64,000 nt of DNA from an uncultured Oscillospiraceae bacterium (GTDB lineage: Bacteria > Bacillota > Clostridia > Oscillospirales > Oscillospiraceae): the NCBI GenBank assembly GCA_934512135.1, contig CAKSWT010000007.1:87803-151802 (forward strand), in the 5' to 3' direction. The notes below the pieces were generated by a model. It did not search any database and was not told where the DNA came from. It saw nothing but the letters and a program-made list of their open reading frames with translations. The stretch's first letter is position 1; every line of letters starts with the position of its first letter. Made by a program: the position numbers and the translations under genes. Positions 17,686 to 26,654 of the stretch are shown one piece after another.

Positions 17686-18408
17686 TTACAGCACCTTGGA
17701 CAGGAAGGACTGGGTCCTGGGATTCTGGGGATTTCCGAAGATCTCCTCCGGGGTGCCGGACTCCTGGACCACGCCGTCGTCCATAAACAGCACCCGGTTG
17801 GCCACCTCCCGGGCAAAGCCCATCTCATGGGTCACCACCACCATGGTCATGCCCTCGTCGGCCAGCTGGCGCATGACCTCCAGAACCTCTCCCACCATCT
17901 CCGGGTCCAGCGCCGAGGTGGGCTCATCAAACAGCATCACTTCCGGATGCATGGCCAGGGCCCGGACAATGGCAATCCGCTGCTTCTGGCCGCCGGACAG
18001 CTGGGAGGGATAGGCCATGGCCTTGTCCTCCAGCCCCACCCGGCGGAGAAGTGCCATGGCCTCCTCCTTGGCCTCCCCCTTGGTCTTGAGCTTCAGCCGG
18101 ACTGGCGCCAGGGTCATATTGTCCAAAATATTCAGGTTGTTGAACAGATTGAAGTGCTGGAACACCATGCCCATTTTCTGGCGCATTTTGTTGATGTCCG
18201 TCTTGGGATCCGTCACGGAGACGCCGCCAAAGAGGATTTCTCCGGAGGTGGGAATTTCCAGCAGGTTCATGCAGCGGAGAAACGTGGACTTGCCGGACCC
18301 GGAAGGCCCGATAATGACCACTTTTTCTCCCTTGTCAATGTGCTCGTTGATGCCCCGGAGCACTTCCAGCTTTCCAAAGCTCTTATGTAAATCCTTTACA
18401 TCAATCAC
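17686..18408 (-). CDS. polar amino-acid ABC transporter ATP-binding protein
   Basis: The 240-aa ATPase energises uptake with the adjacent permease and binding protein. It has Walker A GPSGSGKS, the signature LSGGQKQRIAI, Walker B VMLFDEPTSAL and the switch histidine in VVTHEMGF, typical of the GlnQ/ArtP/HisP class. I choose GTG at 18408, which overlaps the permease stop (GTGATTGA) and has GAGGAGG about 10 bases upstream; a longer ATG frame from 18432 has no RBS. It is the last gene of the arginine biosynthesis and transport block. Confidence 0.94.
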   Translation of the reverse strand: MIDVKDLHKSFGKLEVLRGINEHIDKGEKVVIIGPSGSGKSTFLRCMNLLEIPTSGEILFGGVSVTDPKTDINKMRQKMGMVFQHFNLFNNLNILDNMTLAPVRLKLKTKGEAKEEAMALLRRVGLEDKAMAYPSQLSGGQKQRIAIVRALAMHPEVMLFDEPTSALDPEMVGEVLEVMRQLADEGMTMVVVTHEMGFAREVANRVLFMDDGVVQESGTPEEIFGNPQNPRTQSFLSKVL

Positions 18409-19114
18409 TGGCCCGCAGCCTCCTCTCCACAATCCCCATCAGCCCCGAAAGGATCATCACCATGGCAAGATACATGGCCGCAATGCCCACATAGGGCATA
18501 AACGCCTGATAGGTCTTGCCCTGGACCAGCTGGGCCGCCTTGGTAAGATCCCGCAGGCCGATCACCGTCACAACAGACGTGTCCTTCAGCAGGGTAATAA
18601 GCTCATTGCCCAGGGCCGGAAGAATGTTTTTCACCGCCTGGGGAATGATGATAAACCGCATGGTGGAGGCATAGGGCAGCCCCAGGGACCGGCCGGCCTC
18701 CATCTGTCCCCGGTCAATGGACATAATTCCGCCCCGAATGATTTCAGACACATAGGCGCCGGAGTTGATACCAAAGGTCAGCATGGCCACACCGATCTGA
18801 TTTCGGGTGCTGGCGAAAATGACAAAATACATAATCAGCAGCTGGACCATAATCGGGGTACCACGGATCACCGTGGTATACACCTGGCATATTGTGTTCA
18901 GCACCCCCAGGATCGGGTTGCGGCAGCCGGGACGCTGCTGGTCGTGGGTGGTACGCACCACCGCCACCAGGATTCCCAAAATGATGCCCAGTACCAGCGC
19001 CAGCGCCGCCACCTGCAGCGTAACACCAATGCCCTTCAGGTACAGCAGCCAGCGGTCACCTTCCAAAAAGCTCTGGACAAAGTCGTCCTTCAGGCCGGAG
19101 AAAAATTCCGCCAT
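18401..19114 (-). CDS. polar amino-acid ABC transporter permease
   Basis: The 237-aa inner-membrane protein of the HisM/GlnP class has several helices. It carries the conserved EAA loop region near QMEAGRSLGLPYASTMRFII and the PQAVKNILPALGNELITLLK segment. It overlaps the ATPase gene by eight bases. An amphipathic N-terminus (GLKDDFVQSFLEGDRW) precedes the first helix. Context with argG-F and ArgR-like boxes suggests arginine, ornithine or related substrates. Confidence 0.94.
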   Translation of the reverse strand: MAEFFSGLKDDFVQSFLEGDRWLLYLKGIGVTLQVAALALVLGIILGILVAVVRTTHDQQRPGCRNPILGVLNTICQVYTTVIRGTPIMVQLLIMYFVIFASTRNQIGVAMLTFGINSGAYVSEIIRGGIMSIDRGQMEAGRSLGLPYASTMRFIIIPQAVKNILPALGNELITLLKDTSVVTVIGLRDLTKAAQLVQGKTYQAFMPYVGIAAMYLAMVMILSGLMGIVERRLRASD

Positions 19115-19178
19115 GTTCTTGCTCCTCTCTTATGGTTGTTGCCCACCTGGGGAGAAATGTTTGGTAAAACCAGACAAG

Positions 19179-19196
19179 GGGGCGGTTGCCCGCCCC
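19179..19196 (-). terminator. intra-operon hairpin between binding-protein and permease genes
   Basis: On the minus strand GGGGCGG-GCAA-CCGCCCC forms a tight 7-bp stem with a weak U-tract. Such partial terminators commonly lower permease and ATPase expression relative to the binding protein. Confidence 0.6.
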
Positions 19197-19216
19197 GTTG
19201 CCCTTTGCATGTTTTC

Positions 19217-20116
19217 TTACTCTGCCTTGATGTACTTGTCCAGGATGGACTGAACCGTGCCGTCATCGGTCAGCTCCTTCAGGGCGGCATTCACCGCATC
19301 CCGCAGGGCGGTATTGTCCTTGCTGACGCCAATGGCGTAATCCTCGGTGACATACTCGGTGTCCAGAATCTTCAGGCCGGCATTCTGCTTCACAAACTCC
19401 TGCGCAGGCTGGCTGTCGATGACCACCGCGTCAACCTTGCCGCTGACCAGTGCCTGAATGGCGTTGGCGCCGTTGGGGAACGCCGTGACCACGTCCTCGC
19501 CGTAGTCGTCGGAGCAGTAGATGTAGCCGGTGGTGGACTCCTGGCAGCCGATCAGCTTGCCCTGGAGGTCGTCGATGGTCTGGATGTCGGAATCCTCCGG
19601 CACAATGACCACCTGCACGCCGGTGGCATAAGAATCGGTAAAGTCAACATTCTGCTTCCGCTCATCGGTAACGGTAAGGCCGGCCATGGCAATGTCGGAT
19701 TTGCCGGTCTGCACGGAGGTGATAATGGAACCGAAGTCCATATCATCCACCACCAGCTCCAGGCCCAGCTTCTCTGCGATCTTCCCGGCGAGCTCCACGT
19801 CGATTCCCTCGAAGGAGCCGTCGTCCGCCACCATCTCATAGGGAGGGAAGGCGGCGTTGGTGGCCATATGGAGCTTCCCGGCCTCTACCACGGTGAACTC
19901 ACCGGTAGCAGCAGTCTCAGCGACAGAGCCGGCAGCCTCAGCAGCGGAACCGGCAGTCAGCGCAGGATCCTGGGTCTCCACGGCCTGGGTCTCCACAGCC
20001 TGAGTCTCCTGTGCGCTGTCCTTGGCGGACTGGGTGGAAGCGGCGGAATCTCCGCAGCCGGCCAGCATAGAAAGGCAAAGAGCACCGCTCAGTGCCATGG
20101 CAAAAAACTTTTTCAT
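19217..20116 (-). CDS. amino-acid ABC transporter substrate-binding lipoprotein
   Basis: The 299-aa protein has a lipoprotein signal with lipobox LAGC (Cys21) and a flexible Ala/Glu/Thr-rich linker (residues about 22-70) that includes two TQAVE repeats. A type-2 periplasmic-binding domain of the SBP_bac_3 family follows (PPYEMVADDGSFEGIDVELA). It captures a polar amino acid outside the membrane for the two downstream transporter genes. Its own promoter region carries ArgR-box-like repeats, so arginine or ornithine is the best guess. Confidence 0.94.
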   Translation of the reverse strand: MKKFFAMALSGALCLSMLAGCGDSAASTQSAKDSAQETQAVETQAVETQDPALTAGSAAEAAGSVAETAATGEFTVVEAGKLHMATNAAFPPYEMVADDGSFEGIDVELAGKIAEKLGLELVVDDMDFGSIITSVQTGKSDIAMAGLTVTDERKQNVDFTDSYATGVQVVIVPEDSDIQTIDDLQGKLIGCQESTTGYIYCSDDYGEDVVTAFPNGANAIQALVSGKVDAVVIDSQPAQEFVKQNAGLKILDTEYVTEDYAIGVSKDNTALRDAVNAALKELTDDGTVQSILDKYIKAE

Positions 20117-20189
20117 GATGAAATCATCCCTTCAATTTATGGATGCGTTTCGCCGACCCTTCGGCGGACACATTCAGTTTCATGATGCC

Positions 20190-20246
20190 ATTATAGCAGT
20201 TTCTTCGGAAAAATTCACTAATATTCATAATATTCATGAAAATATT
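20190..20246 (-). promoter_or_regulatory. promoter with ArgR-box-like repeats before the transporter
   Basis: TATAAT is at 20190-20195 (minus strand), with no good -35. Directly upstream, three tandem TGAATATTA/AGTGAAT-type repeats (20212-20246) resemble ARG boxes (TGAATAWWWW). They would place the transporter under ArgR control. Confidence 0.6.
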
Positions 20247-20305
20247 CGCTTTTTCCCTGTTGTACACAAAATTATTCAGGGAAATTCAGCGGTCCTATGG
20301 CAATA

Positions 20306-21217
20306 TTACCCCATCAGCAGGGTCAGCACCGCCTTTTGGGCGTGGAGCCGGTTCTCCGCCGCCTCAAAGATCTCTCCGGCATGGTCCTCAAAGACCTCCG
20401 CCGTAATCTCCTCTCCCCGGCGGGCGGGCAGGCAGTGCATCACCATGACGCCGGGCTTTGCCCCGGCCAGCAGCGCTCCGTTGACCTGGTAGGTCCCGGA
20501 AAAGACCTGCTCCCGCCGCTGCCGCTGGTCATCCATGCCCATGGAAGTCCAGACATCGGTATACACCACATCTGCATCCTTAACCGCCTGTTCCGGCTCC
20601 CGAACCAGTTGGAACCGATCTCCGTATTCCGCCGCAAAGTCCAACACAGCCTGGGGCGGCTCATAGCCTGCCGGACAGGCCACCGACACCTGCATGCCCA
20701 CCTTCAGGCCTCCCACAATCAGACTGGAGCACATATTATTTCCGTCGCCGATGAAGCTCAGCTTCAGTCCCTCCAGCAGAGGATTTCTCTCCCGAATGGT
20801 CATCAGATCCCCCAGGACCTGACAGGGGTGGGAGAAATCCGTCATGCCGTTGATTACCGGCACCGTGGCGTACCTCGCCAGCTCCTCCAGCTCCTCCTGT
20901 CGGAAGGTCCGGTACATAATGCCGTCGCAGTACCGGCTCAGGGTGCGGGCGGTGTCCTCCACCGGCTCGCCTCTCCCGATCTGGGTATCGGCGGCGGTAA
21001 GATACATGGCGTGACCGCCCAGCTGGAACATGCCGGTCTCAAAGGACGCCCGGGTCCGGGTGGAATTCTTGGCAAACACCATAGCCAGCACCTTTCCCGC
21101 CAGCTTAGGGTGGGAAATGCCGTGCTGCCGGTCGTATTTCAGCTGATCCCCCAGATCCAAAATCGTGAAAATGTCCTCGGTACTCAGATCCAGCAGCTTT
21201 AACAGATCCTTCTTCAC
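20306..21217 (-). CDS. argF: ornithine carbamoyltransferase
   Basis: The 303-aa enzyme makes citrulline from ornithine and carbamoyl phosphate. It has the carbamoyl-phosphate motif STRTR, HPCQ, and the ornithine loop HCLPA. It starts with GTG, seven bases after argD ends. It is the last biosynthetic gene of the arg operon, although the gene order puts it before argG in the pathway. A separate promoter follows for the transporter. Confidence 0.96.
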   Translation of the reverse strand: MKKDLLKLLDLSTEDIFTILDLGDQLKYDRQHGISHPKLAGKVLAMVFAKNSTRTRASFETGMFQLGGHAMYLTAADTQIGRGEPVEDTARTLSRYCDGIMYRTFRQEELEELARYATVPVINGMTDFSHPCQVLGDLMTIRERNPLLEGLKLSFIGDGNNMCSSLIVGGLKVGMQVSVACPAGYEPPQAVLDFAAEYGDRFQLVREPEQAVKDADVVYTDVWTSMGMDDQRQRREQVFSGTYQVNGALLAGAKPGVMVMHCLPARRGEEITAEVFEDHAGEIFEAAENRLHAQKAVLTLLMG

Positions 21218-21224
21218 CGTCGGC

Positions 21225-22409
21225 TCACCCTTTCTGTCCCAGCACCTGGGCCATAATCTCCAGACCCCGGTCCATCTCCTCCCGGGAGATCACCAGGGGA
21301 GGCAGCAGACGAATGGTGTTGTGCCCGGCTGTCAGGCACAGCAATCCCGACTCCACCAGCTTCTGGACCAGCGCTCCGGCCTGACAACCCTCCCGCAGTC
21401 CTACCCCCAGCATCATGCCCAGGCCCCGGACCTCCTGCACCTCAGGCATTGCCTGGAGCTTCTCCTTGAGATAGGCGCCCTTTTCCCGCACCTGGGCCAG
21501 CATTGCCTCGTCCAGCTGCTCCAGCACACTGAGCGCTCCGGCGCAGCAGACGGGATTGCCGCCGAAGGTGGTGGCGTGGGTGCCGGGAGTCAAAACCCCC
21601 TGGGTCTTTTCCCCGGCCAGAATCCCCGCCAGCGGCAGTCCTCCGCCGATGCCCTTGGCAAAGCTCATCACGTCCGGGAGAATATCATACTGCTGGAAGC
21701 AGAACAGGCTGCCGGTCCGGCCCACGCCGGTCTGCACCTCATCCACCGCCAGAAGCCAATCCTTCTCCCGGCACAGGGTCTGCAACTGCCGGACAAATTC
21801 CCGCTCCAGAGGCAGCACGCCTCCCTCACCCTGGACCAGCTCCACCATGACAGCACACACATGTCCGTCATCCAGCGCCTGAATGGAGGCAATATCATTG
21901 GCTTCTCCGTATACAAAGCCCTGGGTAAAGGGGAAGAAATACTGATGGAACACATCCTGGCCCGTTGCCGCCAGGGTGGTGACCGTCCGGCCATGGAAGG
22001 AATCCCGCAGTGTGATGATGGTGCTCCGGCCCTGACCGTACTTGTCGTAGGAATACTTCCGGCAGAGCTTAATCATCCCCTCGTTGGCCTCGCCGCCGCC
22101 GTTGGCAAAGAAGGCCCGCTTCATGCCGGTTCTGGCGGTCAGCGCCTCTGCCAGACGGATATAGGGCTCCGTATAAAACAGGTTGGAAGCATGCTGGAGC
22201 TTTGCGGCCTGCTGGGCAATGGCCTGAATCCACTTCTCGTTGCCATAGCCCAGGCAGTTGACCCCGATGCCGGAGGCAAAGTCGATATAGGCCTTCCCCT
22301 CGGGAGAATACAGGGTTGCACCGTGGCCATGGTCTATGGCCACAGGGAACCGGCCATAGGTCTGCATCCCATGCTCCGCATCCAGGGCCATCAGCTCTTT
22401 GGTTGTCAT
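21225..22409 (-). CDS. argD: acetylornithine aminotransferase
   Basis: The 394-aa class-III PLP aminotransferase converts N-acetylglutamate semialdehyde to N-acetylornithine. The PLP-binding region is AVDEVQTGVGRTG and the Schiff-base lysine is in SFAKGIGGGLPL. I choose the ATG at 22409 because the AAAGG is correctly spaced; the ATG nine bases upstream abuts it. It sits between argB and argF in one direction with short gaps. Confidence 0.95.
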   Translation of the reverse strand: MTTKELMALDAEHGMQTYGRFPVAIDHGHGATLYSPEGKAYIDFASGIGVNCLGYGNEKWIQAIAQQAAKLQHASNLFYTEPYIRLAEALTARTGMKRAFFANGGGEANEGMIKLCRKYSYDKYGQGRSTIITLRDSFHGRTVTTLAATGQDVFHQYFFPFTQGFVYGEANDIASIQALDDGHVCAVMVELVQGEGGVLPLEREFVRQLQTLCREKDWLLAVDEVQTGVGRTGSLFCFQQYDILPDVMSFAKGIGGGLPLAGILAGEKTQGVLTPGTHATTFGGNPVCCAGALSVLEQLDEAMLAQVREKGAYLKEKLQAMPEVQEVRGLGMMLGVGLREGCQAGALVQKLVESGLLCLTAGHNTIRLLPPLVISREEMDRGLEIMAQVLGQKG

Positions 22410-22439
22410 ATGGATCATCCTTTCCGGAATAACATCTTG

Positions 22440-23303
22440 TCAATAGATCATTGTACCGACGCCGGCGTCTGTGAGCAGCTCAATGAGCACCGAGTGCTCG
22501 ATCCGGCCGTCCAGAATATGGGCCCGTCGGACGCCCCGCCGGACGGCCTCCACACAGCACTGAATCTTCGGAATCATGCCGCCCTGAATCACGCCCTCCT
22601 TCACCAGCACCGGCACCTCGGAGACACGGCACTTGGAGATCAGGGTTTCCGGGTCCTTTACGTCCCGGAGCAGCCCCAGCACATCTGTCAGAATAATGAG
22701 CTTTTCCGCCTGGAGTGCCGCCGCCACCTGGGCCGCCGCGGTATCCGCATTGATGTTATAACACTTTTCCCCGTCGGCTCCCGCCGCCACTGTGGAAATT
22801 ACGGGAATATAGCCCGCCTCCAGCACGTCGGTAATGGGCCGGGTATTCACCCCGGTGATCTCACCCACCAGGCCGTAGTCAAAGCCGTCTCCGGACTTCT
22901 TCACTGCCTCGATCATTCTTCCGTCCATGCCGCACAGCCCCATGGCCTTGCCGCCGTACTTGTCGATCAGGCTCACCAGGTCCTTGTTGACCTTGCCGCA
23001 GAGCACCTGCTGGACGATTTCCATGGTTTCCCCATCGGTATACCGAAGTCCGTTGACGAACTCCCCTTTTTTCCCCACACGGCCCAGCATATCCGAAATC
23101 TCCGGTCCGCCGCCGTGGACCACCACCACCTGAATTCCCAGCTGGTGGAGCAGCACAATGTCTGAAAGCACCGCCCGGCGGAGATTTTCACTGATCATGG
23201 CGTTTCCGCCGTATTTCACCACAATGGTCTTGTGGGTAAACTCCTGGATGTAGGGAAGGGCCTCACTGAGTACCCGGGCGCGATCCATAATACTAAGGTT
23301 CAT
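22440..23303 (-). CDS. argB: acetylglutamate kinase
   Basis: This 287-aa amino-acid kinase phosphorylates N-acetylglutamate. VVKYGGNAM is the N-terminal phosphate-binding motif and VVHGGGPEI the glycine-rich loop. The N-terminal helix before it (residues 1-25) is the extension seen in arginine-inhibited hexameric enzymes, so feedback inhibition is plausible. It lies 20 bases downstream of argJ. Confidence 0.96.
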   Translation of the reverse strand: MNLSIMDRARVLSEALPYIQEFTHKTIVVKYGGNAMISENLRRAVLSDIVLLHQLGIQVVVVHGGGPEISDMLGRVGKKGEFVNGLRYTDGETMEIVQQVLCGKVNKDLVSLIDKYGGKAMGLCGMDGRMIEAVKKSGDGFDYGLVGEITGVNTRPITDVLEAGYIPVISTVAAGADGEKCYNINADTAAAQVAAALQAEKLIILTDVLGLLRDVKDPETLISKCRVSEVPVLVKEGVIQGGMIPKIQCCVEAVRRGVRRAHILDGRIEHSVLIELLTDAGVGTMIY

Positions 23304-23323
23304 GATCCATTACTTCCTCTGTC

Positions 23324-24544
23324 TTAGGTTCTATAGTCGCCGTTGATCTTCACATAGTCATAGGTGAGGTCACAGCCCCAGGCGGTGGCGAAATGCTCTC
23401 CCTCGTTGACGTTGATGCGAATCTCCACCTCAGGCTGGCTCAGGACCTTCTTCGCCAGATCCTCGTCAAAGTCCAGCCCCTCCCCGTCCTTGCACACCAG
23501 GATCTCTCCTGCGGCGGAGGCAAAGGTCACGCTGACATATTCCGGCCGGAAGGGGGCCTTGGAATAGCCCATGGCGCAGAGCACCCGGCCCCAGTTGGCA
23601 TCTGCGCCAAACATGGCCGCCTTCACCAGAGAGGAGCGAATGACCTCCATGGCCAGCTTTTCCGCCACTTCGTCGCTGCGGGATCCGGTCACTGTACAGG
23701 TCACCAGCTTGGTGGCGCCTTCGCCGTCTCCGGCGATTTTCTTGGCCAGCTCCGTGCAGACATAGTTCAGCGCCCCCAGGAACACCTCATAGTCCTCGCT
23801 TTTCCAGTCGATCTCCTCATTGCCTGCGGCTCCGGAGGCCAAAATGCAGCAGGTATCATTGGTGGAGGTGTCTCCGTCCACACTGATCCGGTTGAATGTG
23901 ACCTTGGTGGTGTCGTACAGCGCGTTCTGGAGCACATCGGCGGAAATGGCACAGTCCGTGGTCAGGAAGCAGAGCATGGTGCCCATATTGGGGTGGATCA
24001 TTCCGGATCCCTTGGCAATGCCGCCCAGCCGGACCTCCTTGCCGCCAATTTCAAAGGACACGGCAATCTCCTTGACCTTGGTGTCTGTGGTCATAATGGC
24101 CTTTGCCGCCTCCAGGGAGCCGTCCCGGCTCAGCAGTGCCGCCAGGGTGGGGCAAGATTTCTCGATTACGGAGACGTTCAGCGTCTGTCCAATCACCCCG
24201 GTGGAGGCCACGATAAAGTCCTCCGGCTTCAGCCCGGTGGCTGCCGCCGCCGCCTCACACATCTTCACGGCATTTTCATGGCCCAGAGGCGCACAGGCGT
24301 TGGCATTGCCGGAGTTCACAATGACCCCTCGGGCCACGCCGTTTTCCAAATGCTCCATGGTCACATAAATGGGGGCGGCCTTCACCCGGTTCATGGTGTA
24401 GACGCCGGCGGCAGTGGCCTCGCCCTCACAGAGAATCATGGCCAAATCGTTCTTCTCGGGATTGCTGCCGGCCTTGACCCCGGCGTGGACGCCGGAGGCC
24501 TTAAAGCCCTTTGCGGCAGTTACGCCGCCGGAAATCAGTTTCAT
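23324..24544 (-). CDS. argJ: bifunctional ornithine acetyltransferase/N-acetylglutamate synthase
   Basis: The 406-aa Ntn-hydrolase-like enzyme recycles the acetyl group from N-acetylornithine to glutamate. The self-cleavage site is G188/T189 in KGSGMIHPNMGTML; Thr189 becomes the nucleophile of the beta chain. The second conserved Thr/Gly region is STGVIGQ. With ArgJ no separate ArgA or ArgE is needed, and neither is seen in the window. GGAGG precedes the ATG. Confidence 0.96.
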   Translation of the reverse strand: MKLISGGVTAAKGFKASGVHAGVKAGSNPEKNDLAMILCEGEATAAGVYTMNRVKAAPIYVTMEHLENGVARGVIVNSGNANACAPLGHENAVKMCEAAAAATGLKPEDFIVASTGVIGQTLNVSVIEKSCPTLAALLSRDGSLEAAKAIMTTDTKVKEIAVSFEIGGKEVRLGGIAKGSGMIHPNMGTMLCFLTTDCAISADVLQNALYDTTKVTFNRISVDGDTSTNDTCCILASGAAGNEEIDWKSEDYEVFLGALNYVCTELAKKIAGDGEGATKLVTCTVTGSRSDEVAEKLAMEVIRSSLVKAAMFGADANWGRVLCAMGYSKAPFRPEYVSVTFASAAGEILVCKDGEGLDFDEDLAKKVLSQPEVEIRINVNEGEHFATAWGCDLTYDYVKINGDYRT

Positions 24545-24574
24545 AATAATTCCTCCCGTTCCTCCGCTGCCAGG

Positions 24575-25675
24575 TCAACCCGCCTGCCGCAGCGCAAGAT
24601 ATTTGCTTTTGAGATGACGTCCCAGGTAGATCAGTCCCATGGAGCCCGCCGCTGCCAGCAGCAGCCGGGGGACAGAGAACACAAACCACATGGGAGTGGA
24701 GAGCTCCGGCTGCGGTCCGATACCGTAGTACCACAGCCGATTGTAGTAGGTAATAACGGTTCGATGGAGGGCAAGAATGGGAATGGTGTTCTGTCCCAGG
24801 GCCAAAAACACCCGGGAGATTTTCCAGTGCTCGATCAGACGGCTCAGCCGCAGCAGCACACAGGGCCCCAGGACACCCCCCACAAAATAGATCAGGACCC
24901 CCCAGTCCCCGTGGGGACCGTATGCGCTCATCAGCATGGAGGTGGTCATGGCCTGATTCCAGATTCCAATGGCCAGCACTGCCGCCGCCGCCGCCAAATA
25001 GGCCACCGGCTCCAGCCACCTGTGCCTCCACTGGCGCTCCAGCAGGTCAGTCTGCCGAATGCCCCAGCCTGCCGCCATCAGAGCCGCCGCCAAAAAGCAG
25101 TTGTTAACATTCCAGGGCAGCCGAAGGGGCAGATGGTTGAGCAGCGCCGTGACCACCAGGCAGGGAACCACCAAAAACCGGAGCTTCCAGCCGAATTTAC
25201 GCCGGAGCCACAACAGCACCAGAAACGCCGCCGAAGCCGTGACCATGGCCGTGAGGAACCATAGCGGGTAGTTGTAGGGGGTGAAAAAGTGCAGGGACGG
25301 GGTGGTATCCCCCATCAAAATAACCCCTTCCGAATAGAACACCCCGAAGATCTTTTTTGCCGTCTGCCGCAGGGCTTCCTTTCCCTGATCCTGAAGATAC
25401 GGCACCCAGTCCAGAACGTACAGCACCATCAGCGCTGCGTTATAGCCGAAATAGGGTCGGAGCAGAGGCTTCATCCGCTTTTTCAGCTGCTCCCAGATGG
25501 GCTCGCCCTTGTCCTTCCACAAAAACCCTGCGGTCAGGAAAAACAGCGGGATCAGCAGCACATATCCCACGGTTCCCGTATAGGGGGCGCCGTCGGCGTG
25601 GACCGAGATGATCCACAGCATGGCGATCCCCTTCGCCACATCCAGATAATCCTTCCGTTTCTTTGCCTCCGCCAT
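24575..25675 (-). CDS. acyltransferase family 3 membrane protein inserted in the arg operon
   Basis: The 366-aa integral membrane protein has about ten helices. The start RKDYLDVAKGIAMLWIISVH carries the family histidine, and PLFFLTAGFLWKDKG is the next conserved block. Acyltransferase-3 proteins O- or N-acetylate surface sugars or lipids using acetyl-CoA. It lies between argJ and argC in the same direction with gaps of 30-40 bases, so it is probably cotranscribed with arginine genes. No obvious metabolic link explains this. Confidence 0.88.
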   Translation of the reverse strand: MAEAKKRKDYLDVAKGIAMLWIISVHADGAPYTGTVGYVLLIPLFFLTAGFLWKDKGEPIWEQLKKRMKPLLRPYFGYNAALMVLYVLDWVPYLQDQGKEALRQTAKKIFGVFYSEGVILMGDTTPSLHFFTPYNYPLWFLTAMVTASAAFLVLLWLRRKFGWKLRFLVVPCLVVTALLNHLPLRLPWNVNNCFLAAALMAAGWGIRQTDLLERQWRHRWLEPVAYLAAAAAVLAIGIWNQAMTTSMLMSAYGPHGDWGVLIYFVGGVLGPCVLLRLSRLIEHWKISRVFLALGQNTIPILALHRTVITYYNRLWYYGIGPQPELSTPMWFVFSVPRLLLAAAGSMGLIYLGRHLKSKYLALRQAG

Positions 25676-25712
25676 TCCACGTCTCTCCCTTGTATGTACT
25701 AGGAAAATTGTA

Positions 25713-26654
25713 TCACAGGCTCAGGTTCTCGTCTATACCCATCATAATATTGAGGTTCTGGACGGCTGCGCCGGAGGCGCCCTTTCCCAGATTGTCAAAC
25801 TGCGCCGCCACAATGGCCTGGGTCTCATTGCCGCAGACAAAGATATTCAGATCGTTGGTTCCCACCACATTGTTGCTGCCCAAACAGCCTCCGTGGATCA
25901 TGTCTCCTCCCATCACCGGGGCCACATGGATGTTTCTCTGCCCTGCGTAGAAGTCTGCGTAGGCCTTCTGCAGCTGCTCCAGGCTGCCTCCATGGGGAAG
26001 CATATCAAAGTACAGCGGAATGGTCACCAGCATTCCCTGGGGATAGTCGCTGACAATGGGGCAGAAAATAGGCTTCCGGCGCAGGCCGCAGACCTGCATC
26101 ATCTCGGGAATATGCTTGTGGGAGAGATTCAGGCCATAATGCCGGGGTGCATCATACTCCGGCTCCCGGTCCGGGGATTCATACTCCTGAATCATCTTCT
26201 TGCCGCCGCCGGTATAGCCGGTCAGGCTGTGGGCGCACAGGGGATAGTCCGCCGGAAGAATCCCCATCTGCACCAGGGGATAGACCAGAGAGATAAAGCC
26301 TGTGGCATGGCAGCCGGGGTTGGCCACAAATTGTGCCGTTTCAATGGCCTTTCGGTGCTGCGGCGACAGCTCCGGAAAGCCGTAGGCCCAGACGGGATCC
26401 GTCCGATGGGCCGTGGAGGGGTCAATGACCCGGGTGTGACTGTTTTCCACCATGGCTGCCGCCTCCTTGGCCGCAGCGTCCGGCAGACATAGGAACACAA
26501 AATCCGCCCGGTTGATGGCGTCCCTCCGAGCCTCCGGATCCCGTTTCAGCGCCTCCGGCAGGGTAATCAGGGAGATGTCCTCCCGCAGGCCCAGACGTCC
26601 CTCGATTTGCAGGCCCGTGGTGCCGGCCCGGCCGTCAATGAATACCTTCGTCAT
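25713..26654 (-). CDS. argC: N-acetyl-gamma-glutamyl-phosphate reductase (type 2)
   Basis: The 313-aa NADPH-dependent reductase makes N-acetylglutamate semialdehyde. DGRAGTTGLQIEGRL at the start and the catalytic cysteine in ANPGCHATGF mark the short type-2 AGPR. I choose the ATG at 26654 behind GAGGGGG; a frame from 26675 adds seven poorly conserved residues. It overlaps argH by 20 bases. Confidence 0.95.
   Translation of the reverse strand: MTKVFIDGRAGTTGLQIEGRLGLREDISLITLPEALKRDPEARRDAINRADFVFLCLPDAAAKEAAAMVENSHTRVIDPSTAHRTDPVWAYGFPELSPQHRKAIETAQFVANPGCHATGFISLVYPLVQMGILPADYPLCAHSLTGYTGGGKKMIQEYESPDREPEYDAPRHYGLNLSHKHIPEMMQVCGLRRKPIFCPIVSDYPQGMLVTIPLYFDMLPHGGSLEQLQKAYADFYAGQRNIHVAPVMGGDMIHGGCLGSNNVVGTNDLNIFVCGNETQAIVAAQFDNLGKGASGAAVQNLNIMMGIDENLSL

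Noticed and set aside
18017..20185. 722-aa plus-strand open frame across the amino-acid ABC transporter genes
   Set aside because: High GC leaves stop-poor antisense frames. The minus strand encodes three canonical ABC subunits with motifs, RBSs and overlaps.
21165..25264. Long plus-strand open frames opposite the arg genes
   Set aside because: They mirror argD, argB and argJ, whose catalytic motifs and RBSs are on the minus strand.
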